Source: Roseiflexaceae bacterium
Lineage (GTDB): Bacteria; Chloroflexota; Chloroflexia; Chloroflexales; Roseiflexaceae
Length of the DNA: 12,814 nt
Reading direction: 5' to 3'
Assembly (NCBI GenBank): GCA_014381165.1
Contig: JACMIM010000497.1
Span: 1 to 12,814, forward strand
The notes beneath the pieces are model-generated. The model worked only from the letters and a program-made list of their open reading frames with translations, was not told the DNA's origin and ran no database searches. The translations under genes and the position numbers were made by a program. The number at the start of each line of letters is the position of its first letter. The stretch's first letter is position 1. Below are positions 8,701-12,814 of the stretch, in pieces.

Positions 8701-9229
8701 GCTGAACGTACAGCGCACCGATGTTGCCCAGCGTGGTCGCTTCGCCAGCGCGGTCGCCTGCGCCGCGCTGAGTGTCGCGGGCTTGCTCGAACAAGCGCAG
8801 CGCCTCGTCATTTTGCCCTCCTTGCTGGCTAAGGCGACCAAGCCCGATCAGCGCCAAGCTTTCGCCATCGCTCGATGTTCCAGCGCGAAAGGATTCGAGC
8901 GCAACTTGGTAGGCGGTTTGCGCCTCGCTGCGCTTTCCGGCCTGTTCGCGCAGAAAGCCAAGCTGCAACGCGCACACGCCCAACGCTTGGGGGTCGAAAT
9001 TTGCCGTTGCGCGAGCGGAAAAGCCTGCTTCCAACAGCGGCAACGCCTGCTCGCGCTTGCCATCAAAAAAGAGTTTGCTTCCTTCCGCACACTGTTGCGC
9101 CGGGTCGCTTTGAGCGGCGGGCGTCGCGTGTGCGGGAGAAAGGCCAAGCGCGGCCCAGAGCAGCACGGCGAGCAGCATGCTACGGCAGGTCAGCAAGGCG
9201 TTGTTGGATGTCGGCAACCATTGGTGCAT
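5726..9229 (-). CDS. Secreted, membrane-anchored TPR-CHAT caspase-like protease
   Basis: About 1167 residues, numbered from ATG 9229. A signal peptide ends near SPAHA-TPAAQ (cleavage about residue 35). Residues about 45-680 are TPR repeats of 40 residues (NNIGxxxxxQxRYxxAxxxYQQAL), at least 13 in perfect 120-bp register. A coiled-coil-rich linker follows (about 760-830), then a CHAT domain with the expected dyad: His969 in LIHLATHGVYN and Cys1016 in LVVLSACETNIG, followed by GxxxxAxAFMYAGAPSVIASLW. A membrane helix at about 1124-1143 and a basic tail end the protein. CHAT proteases are clan CD cysteine peptidases like caspases and separase. The signal peptide plus C-terminal anchor place the protease outside the cytoplasmic membrane. 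ATG 9229 is chosen for its GAGGAG; ATG 9178, directly after the upstream stop, is the main alternative. The frame stays open to 9508, inside the upstream gene. Confidence 0.88.
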   Translation of the reverse strand: MHQWLPTSNNALLTCRSMLLAVLLWAALGLSPAHATPAAQSDPAQQCAEGSKLFFDGKREQALPLLEAGFSARATANFDPQALGVCALQLGFLREQAGKRSEAQTAYQVALESFRAGTSSDGESLALIGLGRLSQQGGQNDEALRLFEQARDTQRGAGDRAGEATTLGNIGALYVQQSRYNDALAQFQQALHIQRDLGDKRGEAVALNNLALVYQNQGRYAEAQQTYGQILPIFRELNDTENEATALGNLGTVLLRLGQYENARATVEQALALVRANQDRASEATQLNNLGTVLEAQARNSAALDRFGQALAIFQEIDDRSNQATTLNNIGAVQQSQGRFEAARETYTRALAIYQALTNRAGEGTARNNLGYLDAAQGRFASAITEYQQALAIAQAVGDRSLEGDVLNNMGAVSAAQSRYALALEQYAQALARYRETGKLAGESSALSNIGSVYEDQNRLDEALTQFQQALALAQSIADPARQGTISNNIGLIFQQQSRYDDAERQYQQALHIARTSGDRVAQSTALNNIGSNAIAQNRYAEAQASMQQALATAHAAGDRSNEATALNNLGDLQRLQNNLDSALENFQQALAIEQGLGDRVGMVVTLNNIAHVRQLQNRNAEATEAIIHAMDVLDDVRAEAGSEQGRAQFSANYAYVYERAMFLYQKQGHTADAFRAAERGRARAFLDSLATGTITLSDQSANALLDREREAYAARQGAREVLAQAQAATPTDLTLLTDLQTQLATSEREYTAVQSEIDNRSDQLATLVSGRKDAVLTLEQTQTRLPPDTTMVAYFVGEPDSLAFVITAHSAKAIRLPLGRSTLEKLVKTLIAFDDRYSAVPPESEQLYGELIAPLKADLQTSRLVIVPHGVLHYLPFAALSNGTRFLGDDYSMSALPSASVLPFIEPGTAGGIPLILGNPDGTLPSAANEARAVATLLDAQPLLRGAATKAALDSQAPHAGLIHLATHGVYNPQTPLDSYIQLAPTPTSADSKLTVSQIYGLRLPRATLVVLSACETNIGALSQGDEVVGMARAFMYAGAPSVIASLWDVQDDATKLLMERFYQYLAAGESKAAALGKAQRDVRTYKDSGKQPYASPYYWAGFVLSGADNPIVAPWWQFSDVPWWTTALLAIAIAALGAWRVWRRARASMQKFQHKLKSISSTGSA
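7401..8880 (-). repeat. Phased 120-bp repeats encoding the CHAT protein's TPR array
   Basis: The antisense motif ATGTTGTTGA or a close variant recurs every 120 bp at 7401, 7521, 7641, 7761, 7881, 8001, 8121, 8241, 8361, 8481, 8601 and 8721, with a weaker copy at 8841. Each unit codes for one 40-residue helical repeat. No base has been gained or lost between units, although other positions within units have diverged. Confidence 0.92.
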
Positions 9230-11111
9230 CACCAAACTCCTCGTAAAGACGTAATGCTTGTTCATAGTTCGCCCGCGCCTGCTGTTCTGCACCGCCGACT
9301 GCCGCCGAACTTGCGCCGAGCGAACGGTATGCCAGCGCCTGGCCCAGCCGATCATTCGCCGCTTGTGCGATGGCGAGCGCACGGGTATATGGCTCAAGCG
9401 CCAAATGTGGTAGGCCGATCCGCGCAAGCAAGTCGCCCTGAAGCTGGAACACAGCGGCCTGTTGCGAACCAGGCGCGAGCGCATCCAGCAGTTCCAGTGC
9501 TTCGGCATTCAGATCGTTTGTGGCGTAGAGGTTGGCAAGCAGAAATTGCGTCGTCGGCGCGTCAAGGCCAAGCGCACGGACACGCTCAACTTCCGCAGTA
9601 ACTTGTTGCGCCTCGCTCGCGCTCAACACCGTGAAACCAATTCCCTGTGTTGTTTCGGTTGACCCGCCGTTCGCGCTCACAGCCACACGGTACGCGGTGC
9701 CGCGTTCCAACGGTGGCACATCCGCTGGGTAGACAAGCGTGGTTGTGTCTGTCACCGTTGTTTGCCAAACTATCGTAGCGCCTTGTTGTACCGCAATTCG
9801 GTAATTCGTTGCATCTACCAACGTCCAGCGCAGCGTGGGCGTGAGGGAAGAGAGCTTGGTTGCGCGCGGCACAATCACCTGCGGAACACTGGCATCGGTT
9901 TCGCTGCGGGCAATCGAGAATAAGCTTGTGCCGAACACAAGCGTGTTTGTTGAACTATTGCACAGTGCGCCACCATTGCCATGTGGCACCGCAACCACAC
10001 GCGCATCGGCGCACACAATCTTTGCCTGTGCATCGGCATCCAGGATCAAGCGGTCGCCGTTCTGGAGCGCAGTTCCGGGCGCAGCCAGAACCGGCGCGCG
10101 CCAGCCATCGCGCTGCACGCTCAAGGCTCCCTGCACGCTGGCAACCACGCCAACAAATGGTGTGCTGCCAACAACCGTTGTTGGCTTGGGCAATGCCAGC
10201 AGAACAAGCAGCACAACAGCCAGGAGCGCACCTGCGCCGATCAAACGCCCCCTGTACCCGCCAAAAATCCGTTGCCACCATGTATCTTCGTGTGGAGCAC
10301 GGCGTGGTGGCTGCACGGTTTTTGGTGGCGCAACGGTGAGTGTTGCGGCGTCCGAAATCACCTGCAGGTTGCGTACATCTCGTATGTCGAGTAGTTCCAT
10401 GAGTGGAACCCGCCGCTCGTGCAGGGTGACAAGCCAGCGAGCAATAGACTCGGGCATTTGTAATGTCACATGCACGCTGCCTGCTTCGATCCGCACGATC
10501 GTGATCTGCTCGGGCCGAATATTGGCGAACCGCGCTAAAATCTGTTGCAGGCTGCTTTGTTCAGGCGGCGTAAAATCCCGCATGTCGCCGGGCAGCACAA
10601 TCGTAATCTGCGCCTGTGTTGTGCTTGCTGATGGCGGGTTAGGTTGGTCGCGCATGGGTGGTTCCAGCAAGTTGGGGGAGTGTGGGGGCGAAACCGGCGT
10701 TGAATGAACAAGCGTGGCAAGCAGTTCGGGCAGCGGGTCGCGCCCATCACGAGCATCAATCCATTGGAGCGAGCGGATCAAGACCCATAAGCCGCCGCGG
10801 GCCTGTTCCAACAACACCGGCACAATCCGCCGTCCGTAATCTTGCGCCAGCAGCACCTCGTTCTTGACCGAAAATGACGTAACACTATGCCGTGAAACAA
10901 CCACTACCACAGCATCGGCGTGTTCGAGCCATGTCAGCAGTTGTTCGGTCCAGTCATGGCCCGGCTGCTCCTCTTGGTCCCACCACGCCACGATCTGCGT
11001 TTGCTCCAAGCGGTCGTGCAGCATGTGTACAAAGGCGCGGTCTTGGCGGGAATACGAAAGAAAGACGCTGGTCGTTGCCGGAACAGGCACTGGTTTCGAC
11101 GGGTGCAACAT
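9180..11111 (-). CDS. Membrane TIR protein with FecR-like, Fn3-like and TPR regions
   Basis: 643 residues. Residues 15-125 are a TIR domain (FLSYSRQD box 1; WWD and PGHDW near the BB loop; VVVVVSRHSVTSFSVKNEV). The catalytic glutamate of NADase TIRs is present as Glu85, but the usual Trp four residues before it is Ser81. Residues 167-253 form a small alpha/beta domain (ITIVLPGD, IEAGSVHVTLQMP) like linkers in bacterial TIR and STAND proteins; I cannot name it. A basic stretch (RRAP...RGR) precedes one membrane helix at about 289-308, giving TIR inside. Outside follow a FecR-like part (about 318-400, GTALQNGDRLIL), an Fn3-like part (about 420-495, TPTLRWTLVDATNYRIAV) and TPR-like helices (about 500-640). 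First gene of the cluster; its end overlaps the CHAT gene. The start at 11111 has only a weak ribosome site. Confidence 0.85.
   Translation of the reverse strand: MLHPSKPVPVPATTSVFLSYSRQDRAFVHMLHDRLEQTQIVAWWDQEEQPGHDWTEQLLTWLEHADAVVVVVSRHSVTSFSVKNEVLLAQDYGRRIVPVLLEQARGGLWVLIRSLQWIDARDGRDPLPELLATLVHSTPVSPPHSPNLLEPPMRDQPNPPSASTTQAQITIVLPGDMRDFTPPEQSSLQQILARFANIRPEQITIVRIEAGSVHVTLQMPESIARWLVTLHERRVPLMELLDIRDVRNLQVISDAATLTVAPPKTVQPPRRAPHEDTWWQRIFGGYRGRLIGAGALLAVVLLVLLALPKPTTVVGSTPFVGVVASVQGALSVQRDGWRAPVLAAPGTALQNGDRLILDADAQAKIVCADARVVAVPHGNGGALCNSSTNTLVFGTSLFSIARSETDASVPQVIVPRATKLSSLTPTLRWTLVDATNYRIAVQQGATIVWQTTVTDTTTLVYPADVPPLERGTAYRVAVSANGGSTETTQGIGFTVLSASEAQQVTAEVERVRALGLDAPTTQFLLANLYATNDLNAEALELLDALAPGSQQAAVFQLQGDLLARIGLPHLALEPYTRALAIAQAANDRLGQALAYRSLGASSAAVGGAEQQARANYEQALRLYEEFGDAPMVADIQQRLADLP
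9237..9242 (-). promoter_or_regulatory. Ribosome binding site for the CHAT gene inside the TIR gene
   Basis: GAGGAG on the minus strand (9242-9237) lies 7 nt before ATG 9229. It is also two Glu codons of the TIR protein's last TPR helix (RLYEEFGD), so part of the match could be due to coding. It supports a 50-nt overlap and coupled translation. Confidence 0.55.
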
Positions 11112-11151
11112 GGTCTTTTCGCCTGGCGCTTATTAGAAAGCAGGGTTCTGA

Positions 11152-11180
11152 ATTCTAAACGCTCCATGCGTAATCCGCAA
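11152..11180 (-). promoter_or_regulatory. Possible promoter of the TIR-CHAT operon
   Basis: On the minus strand TTGCGG (11180-11175) and TAGAAT (11157-11152) are 17 bp apart, about 40 bp before the TIR gene's ATG. The -35 match is poor. The rest of 11112-11278, between the gene and the repeat element, shows no other clear signal. Confidence 0.25.
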
Positions 11181-11278
11181 TAGCAAAAGCATTTGGTACC
11201 TGCCCACCCACACGGCAAAATTCCGCAAAAACAGCACGGTTTTTACCCTGCCCCCATGGTTTACTACCATCAATATGT

Positions 11279-11420
11279 TTAGGATTTACGCAATTGGCGA
11301 GTCCTGCCTGCAGTAGCGTGGAACATCTATCTTGTTTGTGTCGGTTGTTGGCGCAGAGCGCCAACAACCGAACCCGCCGCAGGCGAAATGAACGCGCTTG
11401 GGCAACTGCGTAAGTCCTAA
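11279..11420. mobile_element. MITE-like element with 20-bp terminal inverted repeats
   Basis: A 142-bp non-coding element bounded by TTAGGATTTACGCAATTGGC (11279-11298) and, in reverse complement, TTAGGACTTACGCAGTTGCC (11401-11420), matching at 17 of 20 positions. Both ends carry a TA next to GGA, which fits TA-target elements of the IS630/Tc1 type. Flanks ATATGTT and ATATTGTT are similar but not an exact target duplication. No transposase is present, so it would need one in trans. It lies between the divergent TIR and SLOG genes and ends 14 bp before the SLOG ATG, so it probably supplies part of that gene's promoter or leader. Confidence 0.65.
11341..11371. repeat. Perfect 14-bp hairpin inside the MITE-like element
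   Basis: TCGGTTGTTGGCGC (11341-11354) and its exact reverse complement (11358-11371) flank a 3-nt AGA loop. No T-run follows on either strand, so it is not a textbook terminator. It could insulate the divergent genes or be the structural core of the element. Confidence 0.85.
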
Positions 11421-11434
11421 TATTGTTGAAGTAA

Positions 11435-12004
11435 ATGAGGCTGATTATTATGGTGGATGCTCACGCTCATATAGCCTTTCCTGCATGGAGGAAACGCCGC
11501 CCGCTACGGGTAGCGGTGACCGGACACTGCAATCTTGGCGACGAAACAACCGCGCTGTTTGTTGCCCATGCATTTGATCGTATTCTGGCACATCTCCAAC
11601 GGGTTAGTCCCAGCGGAATCGTTGCGCTATCTGGGCTTGCCGCCGGGGCCGATACACTGTTTGCTGAAGCGGCATTGGCCCATGCCATTCCGCTCGAAGC
11701 ATGCCTTGCAAGCACCGATTTGATCGAGAACTTCCCGCCGGGGCCAGACCGCGATCGCTATCTTGCGCTATGCCAGAATAGCCAGCGCATTCACCAACTA
11801 CCGTTTGCACTGCGCTCAAACACGGCGTACATGGCCCTTGGACGCTGGTTAGTTGATTCAAGTGCGCTGCTCCTAGCGGCGTGGAACGGCCTTCCAGCAG
11901 CGGCAGAAGGCGGCTCTGGTGATGTGGTAGCCTACGCAAAGCAACAAAGCAAGCCAATCATCCATATCCACACATGCCATCACACGATTGCCATGCTGGA
12001 TTAG
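11435..12004 (+). CDS. SLOG-superfamily (LOG/DprA-like) Rossmann protein
   Basis: 189 residues. After a basic N-terminus the Rossmann-like core begins RVAVTGHCNLGDET (about 25-38), then IVALSGLAAGADTLFAEAAL (about 62-81), the glycine/Ala-Asp signature of LOG/YpsA/DprA-type nucleotide-binding folds. A later strand-loop AAWNG..AAEGGSGDVVAYA (about 148-168) and KPIIHIHT close the sheet. SLOG domains bind or process nucleotides and nucleotide-derived signals; those in Thoeris sense a TIR product. No extra effector domain is fused. The gene is divergent from the TIR gene, with a MITE-like element between, and convergent with the DUF3592-like gene. ATG 11435 has little ribosome site (GAAG); ATG 11450, with GAGG 9 nt before, is a fair alternative. 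Cytoplasmic. Family fairly sure; ligand unknown. Confidence 0.75.
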   Translation: MRLIIMVDAHAHIAFPAWRKRRPLRVAVTGHCNLGDETTALFVAHAFDRILAHLQRVSPSGIVALSGLAAGADTLFAEAALAHAIPLEACLASTDLIENFPPGPDRDRYLALCQNSQRIHQLPFALRSNTAYMALGRWLVDSSALLLAAWNGLPAAAEGGSGDVVAYAKQQSKPIIHIHTCHHTIAMLD

Positions 12005-12006
12005 AC

Positions 12007-12047
12007 CAGGACAAACGGCAGAGATCGAACGTTCGTCGTTCGTCCTG
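12007..12047. terminator. Possible bidirectional terminator hairpin
   Basis: CAGGACAAACG (12007-12017) pairs with CGTTCGTCCTG (12037-12047) with one mismatch, and the loop contains the palindrome CGAACGTTCG (12026-12035). It lies in the 71-bp gap between two convergent genes. There is no clear T-run on either strand, so termination is only suggested. Confidence 0.35.
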
Positions 12048-12075
12048 ATGTGAAAATAGGGGCGGCGTGATTGGG

Positions 12076-12645
12076 TTAATGTGCATCTTCCAACCGCGCA
12101 ACCAGCGGATTGCTCGGTAGATAGCGCACCCGTACAGTCATGCCAACCGAACTTGCACGATATGTTTTGGAACTCACTTGCTGCCTCACAGCATACCCGC
12201 CATACGTATAAGCTAGGTAATGGCTCGTCCATTGGTCGTGGGCGTTGGCAAATGTTGCTGTCCAGCGGTCAATAATCACGGCTTGCGTAACTGCACCCTG
12301 CTGATCAAGCACTTCGGCACTTGCTTGCGCTGCTTGCCATGTGGAATTCGATACGAGCCACACAAGAAGTGTTACGCCGATGTAAAACACACTCGAAAAT
12401 ACCAAAAAGAACACGAACGCCAAGAGCACTAATGGCTCGAATAATACACGTAAAGCCTCGAGCGGGTGCAATATGTCCTGCAGCCAGCGCCACAGAACCG
12501 CGCCCACCGGAATGATCAGCGAGAAAGCCAGCGCAAACAGCGCAGCATGCACTACGATACTGCGGAGCGTGAGTTCCTTGGTGTACCCAGTTGCCCCAGC
12601 ATAGTTCTCACGCACTTGCTGGGTGGGCGATACGTGATGAAACAT
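12076..12645 (-). CDS. Two-helix membrane protein with DUF3592-like domain
   Basis: 189 residues. Two long hydrophobic segments at about 28-53 and 71-99 form a membrane hairpin. After it comes a soluble domain of about 70 residues, AVIIDRWTATF, then SHYLAYTYGGYAV and VGMTVRVRYLPSNPLVARLED, which fits the DUF3592 pattern (beta-rich domain with a VxVxYxPxNP signature). The function of that family is not known. ATG 12645 has AGGTG 7 nt upstream. It is convergent with the SLOG gene and not in the five-gene cluster, so any link to the TIR-CHAT system rests only on proximity. It is bracketed with the SLOG gene by the two repeat copies. Confidence 0.75.
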   Translation of the reverse strand: MFHHVSPTQQVRENYAGATGYTKELTLRSIVVHAALFALAFSLIIPVGAVLWRWLQDILHPLEALRVLFEPLVLLAFVFFLVFSSVFYIGVTLLVWLVSNSTWQAAQASAEVLDQQGAVTQAVIIDRWTATFANAHDQWTSHYLAYTYGGYAVRQQVSSKTYRASSVGMTVRVRYLPSNPLVARLEDAH

Positions 12646-12753
12646 TTAGTGGCACCTGTGTATGCTGTTAACCCTTTTTCGCCTTGACATCATACAGCTA
12701 TGTAGATGTTAAATCATAAGAGGTTAGGCTTCGCGCTGCCGAGTCTAATAATC

Positions 12754-12803
12754 TTAGGAGTTACGCAGTTGCCCAACAGGTTTCATTTCGCCTGCGGCGG
12801 GCA
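12754..12803. repeat. Second copy of the repeat family, cut by the window edge
   Basis: TTAGGAGTTACGCAGTTGCC (12754-12773) differs at one position from the right terminal repeat of the 11279-11420 element read on its other strand. After a variable 7-8 bases, the 20 bases at 12782-12801 are identical to the reverse complement of 11373-11392. The copy runs rightwards off the window. The 108 bp between this and the DUF3592-like gene hold no gene I can see. Confidence 0.8.
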
Positions 12804-12814
12804 AGGAAATATCG

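Noticed and set aside
7401..8880. Regular spaced repeats as a CRISPR array
   Set aside because: The spacing is 120 bp, units are diverged and all lie in one protein frame as TPR repeats.
9230..9508. N-terminal extension of the CHAT frame up to 9508
   Set aside because: It lies wholly inside the TIR gene, is rich in Arg and Trp unlike the rest, and would bury the signal peptide.
7499..9601. A 700-codon open frame on the + strand opposite the CHAT gene
   Set aside because: It is the antisense of the regular TPR repeats; the same unit has no stop in that frame, so it stays open. The opposite strand has the clear CHAT and TPR motifs.
9835..10707. 290-codon plus-strand frame
   Set aside because: Ser/Arg/Cys-rich shadow of the TIR gene with no recognisable motif.
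11155..11367. 70-codon minus-strand frame
   Set aside because: It runs across half the MITE-like element and has no coding features.
12684..12712. Perfect TTGACA (12684-12689) on the + strand
   Set aside because: No convincing -10 at 16-18 bp and no gene in range inside the window; a gene just beyond the edge could change this.

Overview
The window most resembles a Chloroflexota genome (Herpetosiphon, Roseiflexus or Kouleothrix-like). This is inferred from moderately high GC and from the gene style: very large TPR proteins, a CHAT protease, an HTH-STAND ATPase, TIR and SLOG proteins, and short intergenic inverted-repeat elements. No rRNA or tRNA gene is visible and the species cannot be fixed from this stretch.

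Layout. (1) 1-1176, + strand: the 3' end of a type IIG (Eco57I/TaqI-like) restriction-methyltransferase gene, broken by an exact 23-bp tandem duplication at 705-750. (2) 1205-1506, +: a frameshifted DUF4440/NTF2-like gene. (3) 11111 down to 1581, - strand: five co-directional genes forming a probable operon. In transcription order they are a membrane TIR protein with FecR-like, Fn3-like and TPR regions; a secreted, C-terminally anchored TPR-CHAT protease; a four-helix membrane protein; a 439-aa protein of unknown function with a helical TPR-like N-terminus; and an HTH-STAND(NB-ARC)-TPR ATPase. The first two overlap by about 50 nt. (4) 11112-11434: a divergent intergenic region holding a 142-bp MITE-like element with 20-bp terminal inverted repeats and a perfect 14-bp hairpin. 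(5) 11435-12004, +: a SLOG-superfamily Rossmann protein. (6) 12076-12645, -: a two-helix membrane protein with a DUF3592-like domain, convergent with the SLOG gene. (7) 12754-end: the inward end of a second copy of the repeat family, in opposite orientation to the matching end of the first.

How it may work together (inference). TIR, CHAT, STAND and SLOG families recur in bacterial conflict and regulated-cell-death systems. TIR enzymes consume NAD+ or make nucleotide signals, and SLOG domains can bind such signals, as in Thoeris. Here the TIR domain should be cytoplasmic, with a FecR-like/TPR region outside the membrane, next to a CHAT protease predicted to lie on the same outer face. The STAND protein could be a cytoplasmic switch. 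I know of no named system with exactly this set, so this five-gene cluster plus the divergent SLOG gene is the main candidate for an undescribed system. The decayed restriction gene and the repeats suggest an accessory, rearranging region.
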